Assembly (NCBI RefSeq): GCF_900197875.1
Contig: NZ_FZMO01000146.1
Coordinates: 1 to 52,475, forward strand
From: Frankia canadensis
GTDB lineage: Bacteria > Actinomycetota > Actinomycetes > Frankiales > Frankiaceae
Direction of reading: 5' to 3'
Length of the DNA stretch: 52,475 nt
Shown here: positions 19,172 through 28,707 of the stretch, piece by piece
How the letters are laid out: every line of letters begins with the position of its first letter
Numbering within the stretch: position 1 is the stretch's first letter
The notes under the pieces: generated by a model
The model's database searches: none
Told to the model about the DNA's origin: nothing
The model's input: the letters and a program-made list of their open reading frames with translations, nothing else
Translations under genes and position numbers: made by a program

Positions 19172-21420
19172 CAGGCGAGCTCCTCGAGCATGCCGTCAGG
19201 AGAGACTCGGCGGCGGCGTGGCGTCAGGCGCATCGTGACGTCCTCGACGTAGGCCGGCTGGTCACCGGCTGCGGCGGCGACCCCGGCGAGCGCCTCCCGG
19301 CGCGAGGTCAGCACGGTGTCCTGGTCGACGCCGGCCGGCACCGGGGCGGGCAGCGACCGGGTGACGACGGTGTCCTGGTCGAGTGCGAGCCCACCGTCCC
19401 TGTCGCCGGGCCCGGCCCGGCCCGCGGCGGAGGCCGCCGGCGTCGCCGCGGCGGCCGGTTCCTGCGGGCGGCCGGCGGCGGGCCGGGCACGCCGGCCCGG
19501 CGGCTTGTGGGCCGGGTCGCGCCGCGGGATCTGCGACGGCGAGATGGTGATGGTGTCCGCCGTGACGCCGGTGGCCAGGCCGGCGATCTCCTCGGGGATC
19601 CGGACATCCTCAGTGACCGGATCCGCGAAGGCGGCGGCCACGACGGCCGCCACCTCCTCCGTGACCGGATCGGCCGGGTAGGCCCGGGCGGGTTCCGGGG
19701 ATCGTCGCGGGGCGGGGACGTGCGCGGCGGGCAGCGGGTTCGGCGCGGCGGCGCGGCGCGGCGCCAGGAACGGTTCGAGGCGCCACAGCCCGATCGGCAG
19801 CAGGCAGGTCAGCAACGACAGCGAGACCCACACCATGTTCGCCGGGTACAGGTGGCCGAGCGCGGCGGCCGCGGCGATCGACCCGGCCGACCAGGCCGCC
19901 CAGAACAGGTGTTTGCGGAAGGTCAGCAGGCGGTCGGGGCTCGCCTGGTCGCCTTTCGGGGTCACGACGAAGCCGAGCTTGCGCCGGAACACCGCACCAA
20001 CGAGCGCCGTCGAGTAGAACGGCGTGCACAGCACCGAGACGAAGATGCCGGACATGCCGGCGCTGCCGGGTTCCTCGTGCGGGCTGGTGTTGAACCGGCG
20101 CAGCCAGAAGTACAGCAGCAGCCGGGCCGCGAACACGTCGATATACAGCGCGAGCCAGGCCGAGACGTGCACGACGACGCCCGTGGACCCCAACGCCATG
20201 TAGGTGGTCGTCAGAATCATGCCGAGGATCCAGGTGAGCGCCACCGTCGGGTAGTGCAGCATCAGGGTCGCGTAGTGCAGCCGCGGCCCCCAGGACAGCC
20301 GGCGCATCCGGCCCGCCGCCTCGGTGACCAGCACCTCGTTCGCGCCACGGGCCCAGCGCAGCTGCTGGCTGAAGAAGTCGGTCCAGGTGGCGGGCCCCTC
20401 CCCGACCGCCACGACGTCGGGGGTGTACACCGACGTCCAGCGGTGCCGCGTCACCGGGTTGCGCGCGCCGTGGACCGCGAACGACGTCGCGAGATCCTCG
20501 GTGATCGAGTCCTGGAAGCCGCCGATCTGCCGCCACGTCTCGACGCGGTAGGCGTGGTTCGTGCCGACGAACATGCCGCAGGCGAACCGGTTGGCCGCGC
20601 GCTGGACGACCGAGTGGAACATGTAGTTCTGCGCCTCGGCGCCGCGGGTGAGGTAGTGCCGGAAGTTCCCGTACACCTGGGGGCCGACGACGAAGGCGAC
20701 GTTCGGATCCCGGAAATAGCCGAGCATCCGCTGGGCGAAGTTCGGCAGCGGAATATGGTCCGGGTCGACCGAGAGCACCACGTCGTATGCGTCGCCGTGC
20801 GCGTCGAGCCAGGAGTTGTGGTTACCGTGCTTCGTCTTGGCCCGGAAACTTCCGCGCGCGGTGTTCCAACGTTCCACGCCCTTGCGCGAGAAATGGTTGA
20901 CGCCGATCTCGGCGCACATCGCGCGCACCGCGGGATCGTTTCCCTCGTCCAGCAGCCAGACGTCGATCGTCGAGTCGTGGCGGATGTTGCGGGCCGCGAT
21001 GAGGGTGTCCCGGACGACGTCGAGCGGTTCCTTCGCCGGCACGATCGTCGTGGTGAACGCGACCCGCAGTCCGCGCGGCGGGCGGACCGGGATGGGGTTG
21101 CGCATGATGAACGCCGACCAGCACAACGTGATCGAGTTCAGCAGGCGGATGCCCTCGGTGATCACGATCAGCCAGAACATGACCGCGTTGCCGACCGAGA
21201 CCGCGGTCGGCAGGTACTTCGCGTGCGGGTAGTGCTGCGGCTGGATCAGCCAGACGAAGAACAGCGACGACAGTCCCACCGTCGCGACAAGCTGTGGCAG
21301 CACCTGGTAGAGGTGCCGGCCAACCATGATCTTGCGGTACGCGACGTGGTACTCGCCGCTTGTCGGCGGTTCCCGCAGCGGACCGGCGAGCGTCGAGAAC
21401 GAGGCGTAGTCATAGGCCAT
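19171..21420 (-). CDS. cslA: Cellulose synthase-like family 2 glycosyltransferase
   Basis: The 749-aa inner-membrane processive beta-glycosyltransferase has two N-terminal helices (about 42-62, 74-98), then the GT2 domain with Asp158 (LLDEGND), DPD (219-221), TED (307-309) and QQLRW (352-356), the full D,D,D,QxxRW set. Four to five further helices follow, then a long disordered cytoplasmic tail (from about 560) with VDQDTV/LDQDTVV-type repeats. It would use UDP-sugar, probably UDP-glucose, to make an extracellular beta-glucan. The ATG has CCGGAG seven bases upstream and overlaps the preceding membrane-protein gene by 11 bp; its stop overlaps glxA. Confidence 0.94.
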   Translation of the reverse strand: MAYDYASFSTLAGPLREPPTSGEYHVAYRKIMVGRHLYQVLPQLVATVGLSSLFFVWLIQPQHYPHAKYLPTAVSVGNAVMFWLIVITEGIRLLNSITLCWSAFIMRNPIPVRPPRGLRVAFTTTIVPAKEPLDVVRDTLIAARNIRHDSTIDVWLLDEGNDPAVRAMCAEIGVNHFSRKGVERWNTARGSFRAKTKHGNHNSWLDAHGDAYDVVLSVDPDHIPLPNFAQRMLGYFRDPNVAFVVGPQVYGNFRHYLTRGAEAQNYMFHSVVQRAANRFACGMFVGTNHAYRVETWRQIGGFQDSITEDLATSFAVHGARNPVTRHRWTSVYTPDVVAVGEGPATWTDFFSQQLRWARGANEVLVTEAAGRMRRLSWGPRLHYATLMLHYPTVALTWILGMILTTTYMALGSTGVVVHVSAWLALYIDVFAARLLLYFWLRRFNTSPHEEPGSAGMSGIFVSVLCTPFYSTALVGAVFRRKLGFVVTPKGDQASPDRLLTFRKHLFWAAWSAGSIAAAAALGHLYPANMVWVSLSLLTCLLPIGLWRLEPFLAPRRAAAPNPLPAAHVPAPRRSPEPARAYPADPVTEEVAAVVAAAFADPVTEDVRIPEEIAGLATGVTADTITISPSQIPRRDPAHKPPGRRARPAAGRPQEPAAAATPAASAAGRAGPGDRDGGLALDQDTVVTRSLPAPVPAGVDQDTVLTSRREALAGVAAAAGDQPAYVEDVTMRLTPRRRRVSPDGMLEELA

Positions 21421-21961
21421 GGTCGGCTCCGGAGCGTCCCCCGCCGGGGCCCGCCGCGGGGCGGCGGCTGAGCACCAGCCAGGTGGCCGCCGCGGCGGCC
21501 ATCACGGCGCCGGCCAGGACGGTGACCCACAGCCAGGCGCCGACCGTGCCCACCGCGACCGGTTCGTCGGTCTGGAAGGTGCCGATCCTCAGGCGCCCGA
21601 TGCGGTGCACGTCCGGATCGGCGGCGTGCAGTTCACCCAGCGCGAGCCCCGCGACGGCCAGCCCCGCGGCCACCAGCGGCAGCGCCAGCGCCGTGCGCCC
21701 GCTCCAGCGCGCCAGCACGCACAGCACCACCGCGAGCAGCCCGAGCGCGACCACCAGCGGCCCGTTGGGACGCAGGTCCCAACCAGTACGGGTGACGACC
21801 AGCAGGTCCGCGCCACGGTCAGACAGGGTCGCGTGGGCCCAGCCGCGCGGCACCGCCAGCGCCGCCAGCAGGCCGGCGAGCCCGCACAGCGCCAGCGACC
21901 GTTCCCGCCACGGCCGCGGGGAGACCGCCGCTGTGCCGGGCGTCGGGTCCGAGCCGGTCAT
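21410..21961 (-). CDS. Four-helix membrane protein, first gene of the cslA cluster
   Basis: The ATG at 21961 (MTGSDPT) was chosen over an open frame reaching 22153, because the protein-like part starts here with a GC-rich ribosome site. The 183-aa product has four predicted helices (about 24-43, 66-85, 91-111, 139-163) and a roughly 25-residue polar loop between the third and fourth, probably extracellular. I do not recognise a family; the layout loosely resembles the trp-associated membrane protein elsewhere in this window, but without clear sequence similarity. Its stop lies 11 bp inside cslA, so translation is coupled. By context it may assist CslA assembly, substrate passage or glucan export; this is inference. 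Confidence 0.75.
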   Translation of the reverse strand: MTGSDPTPGTAAVSPRPWRERSLALCGLAGLLAALAVPRGWAHATLSDRGADLLVVTRTGWDLRPNGPLVVALGLLAVVLCVLARWSGRTALALPLVAAGLAVAGLALGELHAADPDVHRIGRLRIGTFQTDEPVAVGTVGAWLWVTVLAGAVMAAAAATWLVLSRRPAAGPGGGRSGADHGL

Positions 21962-22193
21962 CGGCGACCCGCCCCGGTGATCGGTTCGTCGTGGAACACG
22001 CAATCCCTCCCAGCGCACGGCCGCGCGTGGTATGCGCACCTGGCCAACCCGCGTGCCGTGCCGCGATATCGCGCCACCCCTTGGCACGACCGGACCTGTC
22101 CGCCCGCGCGGACACGCCCGACAGCACCGGCCGACAGGCGCGCAGCGGCGCAAGAATGGTGCGCCGTCCGCACAGGAGTTCCGTTACGTCAGC

Positions 22194-22206
22194 GTTCCCG
22201 CGGAAC
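22194..22206. promoter_or_regulatory. Short palindrome upstream of the cslA cluster
   Basis: GTTCC CGC GGAAC, a perfect 5-bp inverted repeat, in the 417-bp region 21962-22378 that must hold the promoter of the cslA cluster. Confidence 0.3.
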
Positions 22207-22272
22207 ACCGCGAATACAGATTATGCAGCGGCGGTCGAATAGCAGACGGCCGGGGGTCGGGCAGCCGGCCGG

Positions 22273-22289
22273 CACGTTACAGTAACGTG
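22273..22289. promoter_or_regulatory. Perfect 17-bp palindrome, candidate operator of the cslA cluster
   Basis: CACGTTAC A GTAACGTG has 8-bp perfect arms and one central base. It lies 312 bp before the first gene of the cslA cluster and 90 bp past the TauE-like gene stop. The AT content of the arms and the single-base centre suit a dimeric regulator (TetR/GntR-like geometry) rather than a terminator. The regulator itself is not identified. Confidence 0.5.
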
Positions 22290-22378
22290 AGAGTTATCGT
22301 TGCGGGTGACGTGCTTTTGGCCGTGCAATCCGGCGGCCGGGTGGTGCGGACGGTGGCAGAACCGCGCCGCAGCGGTGG

Positions 22379-23239
22379 CTAGCCGCGCACCAGCAGGACG
22401 ACGGCGACGACCACGCCGAGTGTGATCACAGCCGCCCGCAGCAGGTCCGGGCGCAGCCGGCGGGCGATCCGGGCGCCGAGCAGGCCGCCGACCAGCGACG
22501 CGACGACCAGGATGCCGGCGTAGCCCCAGGCGACCCGCGCCGTGATGAGGAACACCACGACGCCGACCGCGTTCACGCCGAAGGAGAGCAGCGTCTTGAG
22601 CGCGTTGGTCCGCTGGAGCTCATCCGCGAGCAGGATCCCGAGCACGCCGAGCAGCAGGACGCCGAGCCCCGCCCCGAAGTACGAGCCGTACATCCCGGCC
22701 ACCAGCACACCGATCCGCGTCGGCCAGGTGACGGGCTGGCCGACCGCGAGCGGCTGGGTGGGCGGGCCCGCCGGCGGCGATGCCGCGCCGGGAACCGCCG
22801 GCGCCGGCCCGGGACGCGGCGCGCCGGGGCCGGTGCGGCTGGACGAGGATGCCCGCCGGCGCGCGACCACCGCGGCCAGGCGGGTCTGCACCGCGAGCAG
22901 CAGGCAGGAGGCGAGGACCAGGAACGGGACCACGGTCCGGAAGCTCGACGAGGGCGTGGCGAGCAGGATCACCGCGCCGAGGATCCCGCCGAGCACCGCC
23001 GGCGGGGCGAGCGCGCGCAGCCGGTCCACCTGGTCGGCGAGCTCACGGCGATAGCCCAGCGCGCCGCCCGCGTACCCGGTGACCAGGCCGACTGACGAGG
23101 TGATGTTGGCGGTCAGCGCCGGCAGCCCGGCGGCCAGCAGGGCCGGGAAGGCGATGAGCGTACCGCCGCCGGCGATGGCGTTGACGGCACCGGCGAGCAG
23201 GCCCGCGGCGGCGGTGAGCGCGGCACCGCCTGGGCCCAC
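22379..23239 (-). CDS. TauE/SafE-family permease (sulfite exporter-like)
   Basis: The start was placed at the GTG at 23239, where GAGGAGG lies four bases upstream; the open frame begins at 23299. The 286-aa polytopic membrane protein opens with AAGLLAGAVNAIAGGGTLIAFPALL, the glycine-rich first repeat of PF01925, and has a matching second repeat (GMYGSYFGAGLGVLLLGVLG). A Pro/Ser/Ala-rich loop of about 50 residues separates the two halves. Members move sulfite, sulfonates or other small organic anions; the substrate is not predictable here. It is a lone gene. Confidence 0.85.
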   Translation of the reverse strand: MGPGGAALTAAAGLLAGAVNAIAGGGTLIAFPALLAAGLPALTANITSSVGLVTGYAGGALGYRRELADQVDRLRALAPPAVLGGILGAVILLATPSSSFRTVVPFLVLASCLLLAVQTRLAAVVARRRASSSSRTGPGAPRPGPAPAVPGAASPPAGPPTQPLAVGQPVTWPTRIGVLVAGMYGSYFGAGLGVLLLGVLGILLADELQRTNALKTLLSFGVNAVGVVVFLITARVAWGYAGILVVASLVGGLLGARIARRLRPDLLRAAVITLGVVVAVVLLVRG

Positions 23240-23381
23240 CTGACCTCCTCGTCCCATCCGACCTGCGCGTTCTCGCTGCCGGTCTGCCCGAGCATCCAAC
23301 CACCTGGGCGGAGATGGGTGCGGATGTGACGTGGTCGGCGCGCGACCGGGCGGCCGCGCGCCGACCCCGGACTAGAGGGGA

Positions 23382-23837
23382 CTAGAGGTCGAACTCCTCC
23401 GGGTTGATCCCGACGGCGAAGCACGCCTCGCGTACGACGGCCTGCTCGCTCTTGTCGAAGGAGCCGTCCGCGCCGCCGATGACGATCCCGATCTGGATGA
23501 CCGCGCGCGCCTCGGCCGGCTTCTTCTTGGTCTTCCCGATGTCCTGCAGCACGGACACCTTACCGAACTCGAAGTCGGCCTGCAGCTTCGTGACGTACTC
23601 GTTGAAGCGGCGCTGCAGGTCGTCGGCGGGAAAGTTGTTGAGCACATCGTTGGAGACAATCAGGGAGGCCACCCGCTGCCGCTCGGCCGGGTCGATCGTG
23701 CCGTCCGCGGCGGCGACCAGCGCACAGATCGCCATGCTCGCGTCGCGGAAGGCGCCGCTCTTCAGGTCGTTCTTCTTCGCGGTCAGCTGGCCCTGCATCG
23801 TCTGGGCCGACTGACGCAGCTGGTTCCAGATAGGCAC
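23382..23837 (-). CDS. TerB-family tellurite-resistance-like protein
   Basis: The start is GTG (VPIWNQLRQSA) with GAGGGAG five bases upstream; the open frame extends to 23990 without support. The 151-aa product, the usual TerB length, is an all-helical acidic fold with two aspartate-rich metal-site segments, AADGTIDPAER and GADGSFDKSE. TerB proteins belong to the ter stress/metal-response network, often with TerD/TerC/TerZ, none of which is adjacent. Function beyond probable metal binding at the membrane is unknown. A 22-bp perfect palindrome lies 55 bp upstream and is its likely operator. Confidence 0.88.
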   Translation of the reverse strand: MPIWNQLRQSAQTMQGQLTAKKNDLKSGAFRDASMAICALVAAADGTIDPAERQRVASLIVSNDVLNNFPADDLQRRFNEYVTKLQADFEFGKVSVLQDIGKTKKKPAEARAVIQIGIVIGGADGSFDKSEQAVVREACFAVGINPEEFDL

Positions 23838-23891
23838 CTCGGCTCCCTCGCACGGGTGGATGCCCGGACGCCGGGGCGCCCGGACGGTGTG

Positions 23892-23913
23892 GCGTCGCTC
23901 AGCTGAGCGACGC
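23892..23913. promoter_or_regulatory. 22-bp perfect palindrome upstream of terB-like gene
   Basis: GCGTCGCTCAG is followed immediately by its exact reverse complement CTGAGCGACGC, with no spacer. It lies between the PI-PLC-domain gene stop (24021) and the terB-like start (23837). It may be an operator for the terB-like gene; read as RNA it would form a 9-bp hairpin with an AGCT loop and could also end transcription of the upstream gene. Confidence 0.55.
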
Positions 23914-24020
23914 GGCGGCGTCCTCGCAGGGTGAACGCACGGTCGGCCGCCCATGCTCCCACCGGGCGATGCCTCTGCGGCGAACATCACGCGGCGCGCT
24001 GACGGACGAGGGACGTCGGG

Positions 24021-26222
24021 TCAGCCGCCGACGGCCGGACCGGTCGACGTCGGGACGCGGTTGAGACGGTCGACGGCGACCTGCGCCGACCCGATCGTCG
24101 AGAAGTCGACGGCGACGAACGTGGGTCGCCGCCCCTGGTCCGCCTCGCAGCGCTCGGCGCGCGCCACGATGGTGCCGGCGGCGTTCGACCCGAGCGCGGA
24201 GCGCCGGCTCGGCGCGGCGTCGGTGAGCCAGTGGTTCATCAGCAGCAGGCCGGCGCCGGCCGTGCCGCGGTTACGCGGGCAGGCGCGCAGATCCTGCGGG
24301 CGCTTCGCGTCGAACGGCGTGTCGGTGGCGTACCGGTAGAACCCGCGCAGGAACGTGCCGGGCAGGTCCTGGCGCTCGGTGAGGACGACGAGCCGCCGCC
24401 CCGAATCGATCATGGATCGCAGGGTCGGCCAGCGGCCGTGCGGATCAGCCGGGGGCGTCGCGACCATGTCCGCGAGCCCGGCGGCGGCGACACCGCCGGC
24501 GATCTCGCTGGCCGGCACGTCGTCGTCCTGGATGATCAGGGTGACGACCTCGGTGGGGTTGCGGGTCATCCAGTCCCGCACGGCCCCGAGCTCGGCGGTG
24601 AGGTCCGTCGCGCCGAGCTGGCACAGGTCGTGGCACAGCCAGACGCCCGGCCGCTGCGAGACGGCGCCCCGGGCCAGCGGCGCGAGCGCGTCGCGGGTCC
24701 GCGCCGGCAGGCCAGCCAGGTACGTCTCGACCTGCGCGGCGGGCGTCCAGTGGTGGACGTCGAGCAGCAGCGCCCGCACCCCGAGGTCGAGCTGGTGGGT
24801 GATCGTCGGGTCCTGGGACGGGCCGAGGAAGCGGTCCTCGCTGTTCGCCATCGCGTTGTGAGTGGCGAGGTAGGTCACCTGGTCGTAACGCCGGTCGCAC
24901 AGCACCGGGCTCGACTCGCACAGCTGGCGGGCCTCCGCGGCGGCCCCCGGGAACGCCGTCCAGGTGACGGTGACCATCACCGGGACGGTGAGGGCGAACG
25001 CGGTGGCGACCCGGCGGCGCCGGCCCGTCCGGTTCCACCGCGCGGAGATCGCGACCAGCAGCGACAGTCCCCCGGCGGCGAGGCCGACGACCAGCGTCCA
25101 GGCCACGACGCGCAGGTAGTCGCCCTCCACCGCGCCGTAGGCGCGCCGGGAGAAGTCGACCAGCACCGCGCTCGCGCCGGGCGGCAGCGGCGAGTGCGGC
25201 CCGGCGAGCGGGCGTAGCGGATTGGGCAGACCCAGGCGCAGGCCGACGCCGAGCAGAGCGGCGCCGGCGCCGGCGGCCACCACCGCGGTCGCCGCGGCCC
25301 GCACCCGGGACACCCCGCGGTAGCCGGCGAGCACCACGATCCCGGCCAGCGCGCCGGCCATGACCACGCTGAGCAGCACCGTCAGCCAGCCCAGCGTCGC
25401 GGCGACGTCGTGCAGTCGGTCGATCGCGCGGATCGCCGGCTGATCGCGCAGGTCCGACAGGCGCACCCCGAGGTCGAGGGTGGACCCGCGCAGCGACGTC
25501 CGCAGGCTGGTGGTGGCCCGCTCGTCGCCCTGGAAGAGCTGCGGGCCGACCAGGGCGAGCGCGCCGGCGACGTCCCCGGCCCGCAGCATCGCCCGCAGCT
25601 GGGGGCCGACCCGGTCGCGGGTCGCGGGATCGACCCGGTCGAGGATGACGGGCAGGACCCGATCGGTGTCCTGGGCCGTCAGCTCGATGGTGGGCAGCGA
25701 CCGCGGCGGGCGGCCGGCGGCGATGTCGTCGAGCGTGCTCAGCACACCCTGGGTGAAGTCCTGCACGGAGGCGGCCCGGTAGGTGGAGCCGGATCCGAGC
25801 TCCCCGGCGATGTACCGGTTCGCCAGACCCGAGATGTTGCCGAAGATCGGCCGCAGGTCGACGGCCAGCTCGACGTCGCCGGTGCGGGCACGCAGGTAGT
25901 CGACGATGCGGGTGATCTGCTCGTCCGTCATCGCCTGCACCGTCGCCGGCGGCAGGACGGTACGCAGGTTCGCGGTGACGAGGCTGGAGTCGATCGGCAG
26001 GCCGGCCAGCAGGGTGTCGACCGCCGGGTCGGGCAGCACCTCGGTGTAGAGGCGGTCATAGGCGTGGGCCCGGTCGAGCGACTGGGAGTAGAAGGCCGGG
26101 TTGAGCACCGTCCGCGACGCGGTGATGATCACGACCAGCGGCAGCCAGCACAGCACCACCAGGGCCACCAGCCCGACATGCGCGACACGCCGGCCACGGG
26201 TGTTTCCGCCCACCACCAGCAC
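24021..26222 (-). CDS. Membrane protein with C-terminal PI-PLC X-like catalytic domain
   Basis: The 733-aa product starts at GTG 26222; several in-frame GTGs nearby make the exact start unsure. Layout: helix at 13-35, a polar extracellular region of about 235 residues (36-275, with SLDRAHAYDRLY and DEQITRIVDYLRART), helices near 276-300, 309-330, 371-393 and 404-424, then a PI-PLC-type TIM-barrel domain from about 445. In it YLATHNAMANSED supplies His455 and WLCHDLCQLG supplies His531, matching the paired catalytic histidines, with RALLLDVHH between them. Bacterial PI-PLC-like enzymes cleave phosphoinositide-type lipids; the substrate here is unknown. I did not recognise the N-terminal region as a named family. 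Confidence 0.75.
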   Translation of the reverse strand: MLVVGGNTRGRRVAHVGLVALVVLCWLPLVVIITASRTVLNPAFYSQSLDRAHAYDRLYTEVLPDPAVDTLLAGLPIDSSLVTANLRTVLPPATVQAMTDEQITRIVDYLRARTGDVELAVDLRPIFGNISGLANRYIAGELGSGSTYRAASVQDFTQGVLSTLDDIAAGRPPRSLPTIELTAQDTDRVLPVILDRVDPATRDRVGPQLRAMLRAGDVAGALALVGPQLFQGDERATTSLRTSLRGSTLDLGVRLSDLRDQPAIRAIDRLHDVAATLGWLTVLLSVVMAGALAGIVVLAGYRGVSRVRAAATAVVAAGAGAALLGVGLRLGLPNPLRPLAGPHSPLPPGASAVLVDFSRRAYGAVEGDYLRVVAWTLVVGLAAGGLSLLVAISARWNRTGRRRRVATAFALTVPVMVTVTWTAFPGAAAEARQLCESSPVLCDRRYDQVTYLATHNAMANSEDRFLGPSQDPTITHQLDLGVRALLLDVHHWTPAAQVETYLAGLPARTRDALAPLARGAVSQRPGVWLCHDLCQLGATDLTAELGAVRDWMTRNPTEVVTLIIQDDDVPASEIAGGVAAAGLADMVATPPADPHGRWPTLRSMIDSGRRLVVLTERQDLPGTFLRGFYRYATDTPFDAKRPQDLRACPRNRGTAGAGLLLMNHWLTDAAPSRRSALGSNAAGTIVARAERCEADQGRRPTFVAVDFSTIGSAQVAVDRLNRVPTSTGPAVGG

Positions 26223-26352
26223 GATATCGCGCGGCGGCGCCCGTCCATCACGCCGGGCGGACGGGTACGGCGCCAGTCACACCGGCTGGTCCGGCGCCGC
26301 ACGGGCCCAGGGCAGGTGCGGATCGGGCAGCGTAGGCCCAGATCAGCGGCGC

Positions 26353-26949
26353 TCAGCCGCCCAGGCGCAGCTCGGGGTGGGTGACGTCGGCGAGCACCGC
26401 CTCGATGCGCTCGGCGACCTCGTCGGGGCTGCCCGCACCGTCGATGGTGCGCAGCAGGCCGGCCTGCTGGTAGTACCGGCGCAGCGGTGCGGTCTCCTCG
26501 GCGAAGACCTTCATCCGCCGCCGTGCGGTGTCCTCGGTGTCGTCGAGGCGGTCCTCGAGACGCGCGCGGCGGCGGATGCGGTCGAGCACCTCGTCGATGT
26601 CGACGTCGAGGTCGATGACGGCGTCGAGCGGGCCGCAGGTGACGGCGAGCATCCGGTCGAGGGCCTCGGCCTGCGGGAAGGTCCGCGGGAAGCCGTCGAG
26701 CAGGAAGCCGACCGCACAGTCGACACTGCCCTCGAGCCGCTCGCCGACGATGTCGAGGACGATCTCGTCGGGGACGAGCTCGCCGGCGCGGACGTACCGC
26801 TCGGCGCGGCGGCCCAGCGGCGTGCCGGCGGCGATCTGCCGGTCGAACAGCTGGCCCGTGGAGATCGCCGGGATGCCATGCCGGGCGCTGATACGCGCAC
26901 CCTGCGTTCCCTTGCCGGAACCGGGGGGACCGAGCAGCACGAGCCTCAT
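26353..26949 (-). CDS. Adenylate kinase-like nucleoside monophosphate kinase, divergent
   Basis: The ATG at 26949 (MRLVLLGPPGSGKGTQ) is the natural start; the frame is open to 27030. The 198-aa product has the P-loop (7-16), the NMP-binding DGFPRT (85-90) and a short lid (RIRRRARLEDRLDDT), so it is the short-lid form. The usual TGDxxR motif is TGQLFD (31-36): the expected Asp33 is Gln and the AMP-binding Arg36 is Asp. It is therefore probably a paralogue of Adk rather than the housekeeping enzyme, which in actinobacteria normally lies in the ribosomal protein cluster. Substrate preference is open. A TACCGT hexamer eight bases before the ATG suggests a leaderless message. Confidence 0.85.
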   Translation of the reverse strand: MRLVLLGPPGSGKGTQGARISARHGIPAISTGQLFDRQIAAGTPLGRRAERYVRAGELVPDEIVLDIVGERLEGSVDCAVGFLLDGFPRTFPQAEALDRMLAVTCGPLDAVIDLDVDIDEVLDRIRRRARLEDRLDDTEDTARRRMKVFAEETAPLRRYYQQAGLLRTIDGAGSPDEVAERIEAVLADVTHPELRLGG

Positions 26950-26957
26950 GGCACAGG

Positions 26958-26963
26958 ACGGTA
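26958..26963 (-). promoter_or_regulatory. Candidate -10 element, leaderless adenylate kinase gene
   Basis: TACCGT on the minus strand, eight bases upstream of the ATG, with no Shine-Dalgarno between. Confidence 0.3.
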
Positions 26964-27087
26964 CCGCCACCGGCGACGCTTCCCACCGCCGATCTCGGTC
27001 AATCGGCGCACTTCCCGCGGGGAGCAACACAGATCACAGCACTTTCTCACCTGACGCGCAGGTATGACCACGCAGACGTGTCACCCG

Positions 27088-27121
27088 CGGCGCCGCCCGC
27101 CACCCCCGGCCGGCGGCGCCG
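27088..27121 (-). terminator. Candidate terminator of gltBD
   Basis: A perfect 10-bp GC stem (CGGCGCCGCC / GGCGGCGCCG) with a 14-nt loop starts six bases after the gltD stop. There is no U-tract. Confidence 0.55.
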
Positions 27122-27127
27122 TCCAGG

Positions 27128-28579
<1,452 letters not shown>

Positions 28580-28707
28580 GCCACTCCTCGCGAATACGCG
28601 CGGGCCCCTCGGCCCAGGTCCAGGTCAGCTCGTGGTCGCCGGCGAGCGCGGCGGCGCGGATCGGCGCGGCGCTCGCGGCCGGCGCGGCGAGAAGCGCCCA
28701 CCCGGTC

